Assembly: GCA_934646115.1 (NCBI GenBank)
Contig: CAKUEM010000028.1
Coordinates: forward strand, 1 to 25,333
Length of the DNA stretch: 25,333 nt
Reading direction: 5' to 3'
Source of the DNA: an uncultured Oscillospiraceae bacterium
Lineage (GTDB): Bacteria > Bacillota > Clostridia > Oscillospirales > JAAYXM01
Shown piece after piece: positions 1 to 8,896 of this stretch. The translations under genes were made by a program, and so were the position numbers. Below the pieces are notes generated by a model. That model saw only the letters and a program-made list of their open reading frames with translations, did not search any database and was not told where the DNA came from. Every line of letters starts with the position of its first letter. The first letter of the stretch is position 1.

Positions 1-3000
1 TCCCGGCTGATCAGTCCCGCGCCGTAGGTATACTTCTCCCATATCTGATTATTGCCGTCTGCCGTCAGTACGATCTGATCTCCGCCCCAGATATACCGTG
101 TCGTTTCCTCTCCGATCACCTGACTGTTGCGCAAGCCGTTCGGGCGATAGGTATAAGATACTTTTTTGTTTCCATGCGTATAACCCACGAGCTGGTTTGC
201 CGCGTTATACCGATACTCCCGAACATAATCCGAGCAATCGCCTATGCCAACCTGCGCTTCTGCGCCCGCATTCGCGCTTATCATTTCCTCACTTGCGCGA
301 AGCAGCGTATTTCCGTTTGGATCATACGTATAATACGTCTTGCGCTCACTAAGTGTTGCGCCAGCCGTATTCGTCTGTATCTCGCTTTCCTTGAGCAAAC
401 GATTGTTTAAATCATACGTGTAATCCGTTTGTTTATTCTGCCCTGCCGATGTTGTTGCGCGGACGCGATTGTTGAATTTATCATACTGATAGGTGATTTG
501 TGTCGGCGTTGGAATTCCGCTTTGGTTCTCAGAGAGCAGTTTCCCGGCATTATCGTATTCATATTCGACAATTTTCCCCGCATGATCGGTCTTTTTCTTC
601 TGGTTTCCATCGCGGTAATACTCATAAGTATACCCGGACAAAACCGATGTGCCATTTTTAGTTTGGACGCTTTTCGGATATCCGGCCTCATTATACGCGA
701 TAACCTCTTCTGTTCCGTTCGGGAAAACAATTCGCGCCTTTGCTCCATTTTTATTATACTCATACTGTGCTGCTTGTGCAAGAAGATCGTTGCTTCCATT
801 CCGGTCAAAGACCATACGAACCTGATCCCGTGTTGTATACAGGTATTCCGTGTCAACTTTTTTGATGTTATTGACATAGACTTGGAAGGTGCGCGGACTT
901 CCGTTTAATTCATAGGTGTATTTTTTCTGGATGCCCGGTTCATTTTCCTCTATCGCATTGCCAAGCGCGTCATACTTGAAGCTGACTGTATAGCCATTCG
1001 AGGTTTCGCTTTTACGCAGACCTGTCAGCGCATAATCAAAGCTCTGGTTTACGCTTTCCATCGCGGAATCTGCCGCTCCTGTGACATTTACCGTTTTCAG
1101 CCGGCTTAACCCATCATAGGTATAGTTCGATACGCTGCCGTTGCGATCTGTCCTTTGCAGTGTGTTTCCGTTATAGTCATAGGCATAGCTCTCGCTCTGT
1201 CCCAATGGATCCGTGTATTGGGTAAGCTGCCCGAAACGGTCATATGTGTACTTGCTGACTGCATATCCGCTTGCTCCGGACACATTGTCCAACCCCATGA
1301 TGGTAAGCGGCACTTCCAGTCCGGTATAAACACGCAGTGGGTTCCCAATACTATCGTAATAGTACTGTGTATAGTGATTTTCTGCGTCACAAACCCGGAT
1401 CAACTGATTGACATTGTCATAGTTATACTCAATCGTACTGTAGCTTGCGGCACTGCCCGGCGCATTATTACTTGTTTTCTCTGAAATCAAGTTTGAATTT
1501 TTATCATATCCATACTGTTTTTCGATCGTTGCACCGCTTTCAAGCGGAGATACCTGTCGCAGCATACGTCCTGCATGATCATAGGTGTACGATGTGGAAT
1601 AAGACGCACTGTTACCATTTGCTTCACGATCTTTTGCCGATACCAGTTGTCCTAAGGCATTGTAGGTATAGCTTATATAATTTCCGTCTGCATCATACTC
1701 TTTTATTTTTCTCTGCGCATAATCCATGTCTACCTTATATGTATACGGAATGATCCAATTTTCATCATTGGCGCGCATCGATTTTTTTGATGTTAACGTA
1801 CCGAAATTATTATAGGTATACGTTTCATATGCTTCTCGGTCTGGTAATACATTGCCTTTTTTCTCAAGCTCGTTATACCGATTAATATAGCTCTTCGTAA
1901 CAATTGACGGAGAATCCTCATCTCCCTCGATCGTGTGCGTAACCACATTATATTCCATGGTATTGCCGTCTTCGTCGGTAATGGTAACTGTCCCGTCTTC
2001 ATACTCCGCCGTTTCTTTTGCAAGCAGCGTTGTTCCCGCATAGTCATACGTTTCTTTTAGGCGAATTCTATCAAGTGCATCATAGGTATATGTTGTTTTG
2101 AATCCATTTGTTTGATGGTTTTGTTCCTGAATGACGCGGAAATTTTTATCATATTTGTAAGAGATAAGTTGCTGGTTACTTGTAAGATCTGTCGCGGCGA
2201 GCAAATACCCAAACGGATTATATTGATACTTTGTTTGCATGCCATTGGGCAGCGTTTCAAGAACTGTAAATTCAAAGTCATCATATTCCATTTGTGTAAG
2301 TGCATCATTCGGAAGCTTAACACTTGTAACCCGTTTCTTATTGTCATATGTAAACGTCGTTTTATTCCCATTACCATCATATTGCTCAATAGCATTTCCG
2401 TAGTCATCATATACCAAGCGTTCAATAATTTCTCCGGCATTCGCTCCACCGGAAGCCGGTATTAGATTCCCGTTGGCATCTTTAACTCCGGTTATCTTTT
2501 TTGCTGTCAAGTACGCGCCGTTGAAGCCGGGTCTTTGCGAAACTGCGTTGTCGGTATAGTCATAGAATATTGAAATATACTCAGAAAAGCCATCCTTATA
2601 TTTGCGCTCTTCAATTACATTGCCGTATGTGTCATATAAATAATCTGTTCTTTCTTTTACTGTGTTGTTTTCTTTAATTTGTCTTGAAGCGATCGTTTTA
2701 CCATCTGAAGATAACGTATAGTTTTCCTCTATATGCTGCAAATATCCATCTGAAAGATCATCCATATTATAGCTTTTCTTTGTTAATAAATTATAACGGG
2801 AATCATATGTAAAATACGTTTTTGGAGCTTTATTAAAGTTCCCATCTGCCTTTAGTCCAAGATATGTGATAACATTCCCCTTGGTATCATTGATATACTT
2901 TTCATATTGAAACATTGCCCCCGCTGCATTCAATTTGCTGGAAAGCGATCCGCGATCATCATACAAATAATGCTCGCTTGCGTAAGCGTTTGGCTGGTTA

Positions 3001-5078
3001 TATCCACTTGATGTGACAACAGATTTCACTTGGTTTAAGCAATTATACATCGTGCAAACTTCTTTTTTGTAGACATCCTCCGTTTGCGAAAACCAACTGA
3101 AAGTGCTTGGCAAATTGTTAACATCATAATTATTGGGGTATCCGGTATAATCGCTTCCTGTTAATCCACTATATGTTAACACATCAAAAATTTCATCAGG
3201 ATTGACCGTTGTTTTCGATACCTTGCGCTCGCGCTTTGAAACGCGGTAATATTCCTCAGAGCCATAAATAAAAATGTTTCTTCTGTGTTTAGCATAGGTG
3301 TATGTACTTGTCGTTTTCGTATTATATACAATATTTTTTAAATTAACGCAATTTGTTCTTATCGGAACAGAAATCTTATCAGTTGGTGACATTCCTACTT
3401 CCGGATATTCATATTCAAAGCTAACATGCCCCGCCTTTGTAGTTTTTGATGCTAACACATGCGCATCTGCATGATTTGGCACTGTCTCAAACAAGTATTG
3501 GTTGTATGTTTCATCCGGAAATCGAATGATAAATCCATACCTTCCATCTGGAAGCTCGCCATCTTCCGAGTATGCGAAGGTAATCGTTCGGCCTAATGTG
3601 TCAGTGATGGATTTTAAGTCGCAACGCACCCACATCACGTCAACTAAAGTCCCATTTCCATCCCTAATTTCTTCATATCGATCGTAGTAATCATACACAA
3701 TTTTATTACCAAACCTATCACGCACCTCGCGCAGATATCCAGAATCATCAAAATACTGTACTTTTCCATCAATATACGTCAGCGAATACTGCGCAACCAC
3801 ATCATTGCTGATCGTTTGGTGAATCTGATCAAAGCGAACATCCTCTTTATGATACCCAACAAGATTACTTCCCGTATTTTCGCCCTTAACGGCATACGTT
3901 CCCCCTGTTTCAAATGTAACAAGTGTTGTGCCAAATCCATTTGTTATTTGAGGCATTAAAAATCTCCAGCCAACGCCGAGCCCTGCGTATGCTCCAGTCG
4001 ATGTTTTATTCTCCTGTTCTTTCAAAAAATCAACAGTAGTTCCGGATGAAAACTGCAAATCAAGCGTTAAATCCAATCCATTTTTGCCCTTAAGATCGAT
4101 TTCTCTGCTTGTGTAGTACAATGCACCTGTAAGAGGATCAACATACTCTTGAGTTTCACTCAGATCTGGAAACGGAGCACTAATATATTCATTTTTTATA
4201 TATGGCTGTACCCCAGCAATTGCTCCTGTTTGATTTGTTGAGGTATTTATATTAGTTGCAGATTCTGTCTCTAATTCATTAAGAATAGCTTCTGCTGACA
4301 CTCCCTTATTGGCAACTTTTTCACTGAGAGATTCTTGATCTATATAATATTCTTTTGAAATTTCTTCTGCTGCGCTCTTATACTGTGAATTCTGATTATG
4401 CACAACACTATCTATTTCATTTTTTGGTTTTATAACTTCTGAAACATTACAATCAAGCACTTCTGCAACCTGATTTGCAGCACAGATAACAGCAACATCG
4501 TATCCCTTTTGCATTTCAGATTCAATTTCCTTTAACTTTTTGTCCGAATATTTTCCGCTCTTCTTAATATGTGCATACTGAGCGATATTCTGTCCTGATT
4601 TTTCATATGAACCGTATACATCAGAAATCTTTTTAATTTCATCTAATGTTAAACCATTTTGCTCCATAGACTGCACGATTTCAATAGACTCTTGAAGCGT
4701 GAATCCATCCTTCTCACAATCGTTCATAAGCTGTGTTTCAGCACCTAGGTAACGACATAATTCACTCTGTTGCTCTTTAGACAAATTTGAAAATATATGT
4801 TTTTCATTAATTATATTTTGATTGATTCTTTCTTCATGATATTCATCATTTTCTCCGCCGGTGATTGTAATGATAATATTGCCCTCGGCATTTTTCTTTT
4901 CAACGTTCTTTTTAGCCTTTCCCTTTGGGATTTCATCACGATATTCGTCAGGATTGATTGATCTTTTAAAAAGTGAACTAAAATCAAACGCCTCTGCTGT
5001 CAACCCAGAAAGCATGGTTGTTGTGAGAATACTAAATACAAGTATATATGATAAAAATCTTTTAAATGATATTTTCAT
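1..5078 (-). CDS. Secreted RHS/YD-repeat protein, C-terminus off the left edge
   Basis: The frame is open for 1,692 codons from an ATG at 5076-5078 to the window edge, so the protein is partial at its C-terminus. The RBS AAGGGGG (5087-5093) lies 8 nt upstream. The N-terminus (MKISFKRFLSYILVFSILTT...) is a signal peptide with a likely cut after AEA, near residue 30. Residues of about 35-290 are mostly helical, charged and not recognised. Near residue 313 comes VDPLTGALYYTSREIDL, the opening typical of secreted RHS shells. From about residue 400, and densely from about 700, I read roughly 28 YxYDxxG-type repeats. The last visible residues, YTYGAGLISR, match the stretch that normally precedes the RHS core and the variable C-terminal tip. 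Families of this type form a hollow beta-shell around a toxin or effector; whether this one carries a toxin cannot be seen. It follows the protease gene with a 16-nt gap, so the two are probably translated from one mRNA. Confidence 0.93.
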   Translation of the reverse strand, partial: MKISFKRFLSYILVFSILTTTMLSGLTAEAFDFSSLFKRSINPDEYRDEIPKGKAKKNVEKKNAEGNIIITITGGENDEYHEERINQNIINEKHIFSNLSKEQQSELCRYLGAETQLMNDCEKDGFTLQESIEIVQSMEQNGLTLDEIKKISDVYGSYEKSGQNIAQYAHIKKSGKYSDKKLKEIESEMQKGYDVAVICAANQVAEVLDCNVSEVIKPKNEIDSVVHNQNSQYKSAAEEISKEYYIDQESLSEKVANKGVSAEAILNELETESATNINTSTNQTGAIAGVQPYIKNEYISAPFPDLSETQEYVDPLTGALYYTSREIDLKGKNGLDLTLDLQFSSGTTVDFLKEQENKTSTGAYAGLGVGWRFLMPQITNGFGTTLVTFETGGTYAVKGENTGSNLVGYHKEDVRFDQIHQTISNDVVAQYSLTYIDGKVQYFDDSGYLREVRDRFGNKIVYDYYDRYEEIRDGNGTLVDVMWVRCDLKSITDTLGRTITFAYSEDGELPDGRYGFIIRFPDETYNQYLFETVPNHADAHVLASKTTKAGHVSFEYEYPEVGMSPTDKISVPIRTNCVNLKNIVYNTKTTSTYTYAKHRRNIFIYGSEEYYRVSKRERKVSKTTVNPDEIFDVLTYSGLTGSDYTGYPNNYDVNNLPSTFSWFSQTEDVYKKEVCTMYNCLNQVKSVVTSSGYNQPNAYASEHYLYDDRGSLSSKLNAAGAMFQYEKYINDTKGNVITYLGLKADGNFNKAPKTYFTYDSRYNLLTKKSYNMDDLSDGYLQHIEENYTLSSDGKTIASRQIKENNTVKERTDYLYDTYGNVIEERKYKDGFSEYISIFYDYTDNAVSQRPGFNGAYLTAKKITGVKDANGNLIPASGGANAGEIIERLVYDDYGNAIEQYDGNGNKTTFTYDNKKRVTSVKLPNDALTQMEYDDFEFTVLETLPNGMQTKYQYNPFGYLLAATDLTSNQQLISYKYDKNFRVIQEQNHQTNGFKTTYTYDALDRIRLKETYDYAGTTLLAKETAEYEDGTVTITDEDGNTMEYNVVTHTIEGDEDSPSIVTKSYINRYNELEKKGNVLPDREAYETYTYNNFGTLTSKKSMRANDENWIIPYTYKVDMDYAQRKIKEYDADGNYISYTYNALGQLVSAKDREANGNSASYSTSYTYDHAGRMLRQVSPLESGATIEKQYGYDKNSNLISEKTSNNAPGSAASYSTIEYNYDNVNQLIRVCDAENHYTQYYYDSIGNPLRVYTGLEVPLTIMGLDNVSGASGYAVSKYTYDRFGQLTQYTDPLGQSESYAYDYNGNTLQRTDRNGSVSNYTYDGLSRLKTVNVTGAADSAMESVNQSFDYALTGLRKSETSNGYTVSFKYDALGNAIEENEPGIQKKYTYELNGSPRTFQVYVNNIKKVDTEYLYTTRDQVRMVFDRNGSNDLLAQAAQYEYNKNGAKARIVFPNGTEEVIAYNEAGYPKSVQTKNGTSVLSGYTYEYYRDGNQKKKTDHAGKIVEYEYDNAGKLLSENQSGIPTPTQITYQYDKFNNRVRATTSAGQNKQTDYTYDLNNRLLKESEIQTNTAGATLSERKTYYTYDPNGNTLLRASEEMISANAGAEAQVGIGDCSDYVREYRYNAANQLVGYTHGNKKVSYTYRPNGLRNSQVIGEETTRYIWGGDQIVLTADGNNQIWEKYTYGAGLISR

Positions 5079-5094
5079 TTAATTATCCCCCTTA

Positions 5095-8000
5095 TTATTG
5101 CATTAGTATTGTCAGAGATGTTTCCTGTGTGTTTTTCGCCTTCAATGTAATAACATTGATAATGCCAGACCACAGCTTTCCAACTGTAATAGTTTTATTT
5201 TTACTAAATTGAACATTGCCAGATGTATTTTGTAAAATTGCAATATCGCATCCATTAACTGCTCCATTTTCAGTTTGATTGTTAGAAATCAATCCACATA
5301 AATCTACCACTTCAAATACTGTCGGATCAAATTGGATCGTAAATACTTCAGGTAATGACGACTCGTTTTCGGCAGTTATAAGAAATTTATATTCCTTTCC
5401 CTGTTCAACAGATTTTGTAATCGTTACATCAGAGGGTGCACTGCTTTCTGCTCCTACCTGTAATGGTGTTATAACCTTTGTCATATTTCCACCTGTTATT
5501 TGGTGTTGCGTATTCGATCCCCACACCCAAACTGTCCCATCTGATTTTATTGCCAAACTGAGATCTCCACCTGCTGCTATATCAACAACTTCACCGATAT
5601 CTGGCAACTCTATCACTTCTGCACTATTCGCTGTAGACCCATTCATTAGTTGTCCGTTTGATTGTTTCCCCATACCATAAAGTTCACCAGTATCCAACAG
5701 AATAAGAGAGTGACTTGCCCCTGCCGCTATTTTTAGCGCATTTGATTCCAGATTAACCTGTTGCGGTACAGATATATTTTGGAAATTGTTATTAATTCCA
5801 AGCTGACCATTGCTATTGCTACCCCATGTATCCACTGCACATGTGCGCTCTATAATACCATGCGATGCACCTAATGCATACATATATACATATTCATTAT
5901 TGTTAACGGGAGTAAATTCCCACGAGTCTGTAAATGTGCCATTTTTCAGCTCACCAGAATAGTTTGAACCGCACATTCGTAAAGAACGCAAATCATCGTC
6001 TAAAACTGCTGATGTAAAATCTCCTGCACCCACCGATGAAGGATTAACAAATGACTCTGTAGCAGCGGATGGATAATAATTAAATGGTAAATAATCATAC
6101 GAATAATTTAACTGCCCGTACGCATTATCCCCCCATAGATATACTATATTATCAGCACCTAGTGCTAACGCATGTACATGTCCTGCGGCAACAGATGTAA
6201 CCTCTCCAACAAATACAGGTTGAGGTATAGGCTGACCATAATTGGTTCCATCGCCTAGCTGGCCATATTCGTTATCTCCCCACGACCATAATGACCCGTC
6301 ATTTTTAATTGCATAACTTGAAAAATAGCTTGCAGCAATAGAAACAACATTATCCAATCCAATTACTTGGACAGGTGTACTGCAATCAATATTTCCCGAC
6401 ACATCTGCTCCGAGTGCGTCATATTGATTATTTCCAAAACTCCAAACTGTGCCATCGTCCATCAAAATCAGCGTATGGTTACCACCGGTAACAGCTGAGA
6501 TTGCTCTTTTTTGGCTAAACAATTCCAACTGTTCACTTGGTGTTGGATTATAGCTTGTCACATCAAAATCATCGGCGGGTGAAATCACACTAACATCGGT
6601 TATGAATGTATTGGATAACGCATTTTGTAAGTTAATACAACGTCCATTTTCGATCTTATCCAATAAATTTGAAAATCGATCCGCGGTATCAAGAATATGT
6701 GTTTTAATCTGAGAAATGTCCCAATCAGAATAATTTGCTGAAATCGCCATAGCAACACCAGAAACATAGGCTGCCGACATCGATGTTCCTGTATAAGCTA
6801 ATGATTTATTGTTAGGAATTGCACTAACTACGTCTCGTCCACGTGCAGCGATATCTACTTTATTTGTACTATAATTTGAGAAATATGAAAATCCACCATC
6901 TGCATTAGTCGAGGTAACACTAATGATATTGGGAAGCTCAAAGCATGCTGGATAAATCGGCGTGTCATCCAAACACATGCGGTTGTTACCAACTGCACAG
7001 ATGAATAGCGCATCAGTATCTCTAACAGCTTCAAACAATGCTTGATTATACTGTGTGCCACCGAAACTCATATTTATAATCTTTGCGCCCTTTTCAACAG
7101 AAAACTCAATAGCTTCTATAACATCACTCGTATAAGCCTTTCCATTTTTAAACACCTTACAGTTAATAAGATGCAATGGTATGCCTTGGTAGTTTGCAAC
7201 TTGCGCAATAATTCCTGATATATGTGTTCCGTGCGCGTAGGCAAGTGGGAATTCATCATCATATATTTCGCCATTTTCATCTACAAAGTTCCATCCATTA
7301 ATATGATCTTCATTTGACCACAGATAATCTTTTAATTGGTCGTGTGACACATCTGCGCCAGTATCTATGACCGACACAATAATAGGTGATGCCTGTTCAC
7401 TAGGAGATTCTTCTGGCTGTTCTTCCTGAGGGGATTTATTGGATTCTTCCGAATTTAAATCAGTATCTAGTTGATCTTCTTCCTGTATTGCCTCACCTAA
7501 TTCTGAGCTATTTTCCATATTTTCCGTTTCTGACTGTTCTGTATTATTTGCAGTATTATCCGATGATTCTGATTGTAGCGCATCAGTATCTGAATCTTCT
7601 GGTTGTAAATTGTCATCTGACATACTGTCCTCTGTATTGATTACAGTTTCGTCTTCAGTTTTTTCATCAGTCTCTGCTACTTTCACATCAATAGAATCCG
7701 GGTGCAATATAAAATCCGGCTGGATATATTCAATAGAATCTTCTATATTCATAGCCCGAAGCTCTTCTGCAAACCGTTCGGGCTCTATTGGCTCATTTAA
7801 AATAATAAGGTCGGTTTTCTTGGATTTCTTTTCTTTTTTCCCCTTAACCTCTTTCTTTTCTTTCACTTTATGTTTGAGTTTTTTACCGGCTTTGTTTTCT
7901 CCTCTCTCTGATTTGTATTTTACCAAATAGCGGTCGGTTTTCTTTGCTGCTTCTTTGCGAACAATACGGTCATTTTTAAGTTGCTGCTCTTCCTCCGAGA

Positions 8001-8181
8001 GCGTTTCATCTATAGATATAGCCAGAGTTTCTGCTTCATCTGTCAAGCTTATCATATTGATATACGGATCATTACCATTATCTTCTGTGGCGTTTTCTTC
8101 AGCAAACGCATAACTAACCATGCCAACTGCAATTGTAAATGTTAATAGAAAACCGATCATGCGCTTCTTATTCATGTTCAT
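5095..8181 (-). CDS. Secreted S8 subtilisin-like protease with RCC1 propeller
   Basis: 1,028 residues. A signal peptide covers residues 1-27 (cut near AFA). A propeptide-like part (about 80-160) contains a Lys-rich block (about 97-122), and a Glu/Asp/Ser-rich linker runs from about 165 to 265. The catalytic domain (about 266-520) shows Asp273 (VIDTG), His317 (HGTH), oxyanion Asn399 (AVGNN) and Ser467 (GTSMS). The usual GTSMAAPHVAG reads GTSMSAAYVSG, lacking the Pro and His. Residues of about 558-910 hold seven RCC1-like repeats (e.g. SLWSWGDNEYGQLGDG), enough for one seven-bladed propeller. Residues of about 918-1028 are a beta-rich module that looks cohesin-like; that is a weak call. An ATG at 8179-8181 is preceded by AAGGAAGGGG (8191-8200); a second ATG two codons later is possible. 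It is the first gene of an operon with the RHS gene, which suggests, as inference, that it processes or sheds that protein. Confidence 0.92.
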   Translation of the reverse strand: MNMNKKRMIGFLLTFTIAVGMVSYAFAEENATEDNGNDPYINMISLTDEAETLAISIDETLSEEEQQLKNDRIVRKEAAKKTDRYLVKYKSERGENKAGKKLKHKVKEKKEVKGKKEKKSKKTDLIILNEPIEPERFAEELRAMNIEDSIEYIQPDFILHPDSIDVKVAETDEKTEDETVINTEDSMSDDNLQPEDSDTDALQSESSDNTANNTEQSETENMENSSELGEAIQEEDQLDTDLNSEESNKSPQEEQPEESPSEQASPIIVSVIDTGADVSHDQLKDYLWSNEDHINGWNFVDENGEIYDDEFPLAYAHGTHISGIIAQVANYQGIPLHLINCKVFKNGKAYTSDVIEAIEFSVEKGAKIINMSFGGTQYNQALFEAVRDTDALFICAVGNNRMCLDDTPIYPACFELPNIISVTSTNADGGFSYFSNYSTNKVDIAARGRDVVSAIPNNKSLAYTGTSMSAAYVSGVAMAISANYSDWDISQIKTHILDTADRFSNLLDKIENGRCINLQNALSNTFITDVSVISPADDFDVTSYNPTPSEQLELFSQKRAISAVTGGNHTLILMDDGTVWSFGNNQYDALGADVSGNIDCSTPVQVIGLDNVVSIAASYFSSYAIKNDGSLWSWGDNEYGQLGDGTNYGQPIPQPVFVGEVTSVAAGHVHALALGADNIVYLWGDNAYGQLNYSYDYLPFNYYPSAATESFVNPSSVGAGDFTSAVLDDDLRSLRMCGSNYSGELKNGTFTDSWEFTPVNNNEYVYMYALGASHGIIERTCAVDTWGSNSNGQLGINNNFQNISVPQQVNLESNALKIAAGASHSLILLDTGELYGMGKQSNGQLMNGSTANSAEVIELPDIGEVVDIAAGGDLSLAIKSDGTVWVWGSNTQHQITGGNMTKVITPLQVGAESSAPSDVTITKSVEQGKEYKFLITAENESSLPEVFTIQFDPTVFEVVDLCGLISNNQTENGAVNGCDIAILQNTSGNVQFSKNKTITVGKLWSGIINVITLKAKNTQETSLTILMQ

Positions 8182-8379
8182 ACTGCCGTACCCCTTCCTT
8201 TACGCTGTCATTTTCTTCAATGATAAATCAGAGGAATATAGCTTTAAAAAGCACAAAATTCCCATACAGAACGCGTTTTGCGCTCCATATGAGAATTTCT
8301 ATCAACGAACCATGGGTATCACCTACCTAATACTATGGTTTGTTTTCGTTATTATTACTTTTATTCGCCATTTTTCTAC

Positions 8380-8408
8380 ATTGTACCATAGTTTCCAATA
8401 TCAGTCAA
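8380..8408 (-). promoter_or_regulatory. Sigma-A promoter of the protease-RHS operon
   Basis: On the minus strand TTGACT (8403-8408) and TACAAT (8380-8385) are separated by 17 bp, with TGG just before the -10 (extended -10). The predicted start near 8373 leaves an untranslated leader of about 190 nt before the protease ATG. I see no known riboswitch in the leader. The match is close to consensus; transcription is inferred. Confidence 0.75.
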
Positions 8409-8470
8409 TGTAGTATGCTAAAAAACAGATGGTATATTTAAAAATAAATATAAAAGCATGCAACTAGGTA

Positions 8471-8537
8471 TGAACCGCACCCCATTTGTTAGACAAGTAT
8501 GGTAAAATACTTGTACTAAGAAATGGGGTGCGGTTCA
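8471..8537. repeat. 67-bp near-perfect palindrome, likely IS-end remnant or MITE
   Basis: The outer arms are a perfect 17-bp inverted repeat, TGAACCGCACCCCATTT at 8471-8487 against its complement at 8521-8537. Allowing one mismatch and one inserted base, the pairing continues inward through ACAAGTAT/ATACTTGT (8493-8500 and 8507-8514) to a GGTAAA loop. The TG...CA ends and the ACCCCATTTGTTAGAC wording resemble, from memory, ends of IS3-family (IS150-like) elements, so this may be two IS ends fused with no transposase between them. No clear target duplication is seen (GTA versus GTT). It lies between the stop of the small membrane protein gene and the protease promoter, exactly at the switch from GC-rich to AT-rich DNA. 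There is no U-tract, so it is not a classical terminator. Confidence 0.8.
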
Positions 8538-8569
8538 GTTCATGCAAGAGAGGTGTTTTTATTATTTGC

Positions 8570-8896
8570 TCATCGCCGCGGCATGCGCCCGCCAAAAAAA
8601 TTCCCCGCCAGTGCAAACACTGCGTAAATCAAGGCATACACCCACGCGCTGGTATTATAATAAATCCAGATTGTCGGCACAAACAACGCCGCAACCAGCA
8701 GCGCAAACCACCACAAAAAGCGAATGCGCCAGCCAAGCAGAAACGCCGCCAAAAAGCAGAGTACCGGGATCGCAACCAGCAAAATCATCATTCCGCTTGC
8801 GGTATCTGAAATGCCAAGCGGAAGAAGATAAAACGCGATAAGAATGGTCAGCACATACGGCAAGGCGCGCAGCGCCCCGCGCAAATTAGCCCGCAT
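8570..8896 (-). CDS. Small polytopic membrane protein of unknown function
   Basis: 108 residues with about four hydrophobic segments: roughly 12-30, 34-54, 57-78 and 84-101. The ends are basic (MRANLRGALR... and ...GGRMPRR). The ATG at 8894-8896 overlaps the end of the hydratase gene by 11 bases, so it is the distal cistron of that transcription unit and probably translationally coupled. I do not recognise the family; nothing visible identifies a substrate, and a bare integral membrane protein is all that can be supported. GC-rich codon use matches the genes to its right and not the AT-rich island on its left, so it marks the last gene of the resident chromosome before the composition break. 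Confidence 0.75.
   Translation of the reverse strand: MRANLRGALRALPYVLTILIAFYLLPLGISDTASGMMILLVAIPVLCFLAAFLLGWRIRFLWWFALLVAALFVPTIWIYYNTSAWVYALIYAVFALAGNFFGGRMPRR

Noticed and set aside
407..2449. Several short minus-strand open frames within the first 2.5 kb
   Set aside because: They are out of frame with the continuous RHS reading frame (codons starting at multiples of three), which shows regular YD repeats throughout.
1..3000. Regularly spaced similar DNA words suggesting a CRISPR or tandem repeat
   Set aside because: They are diverged codons for YxYDxxG repeats; spacing is irregular and no identical direct repeats of CRISPR length occur.
8471..8537. The 67-bp palindrome as an ordinary rho-independent terminator
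   Set aside because: No T-tract follows either arm on either strand, and the stem is much longer than usual.
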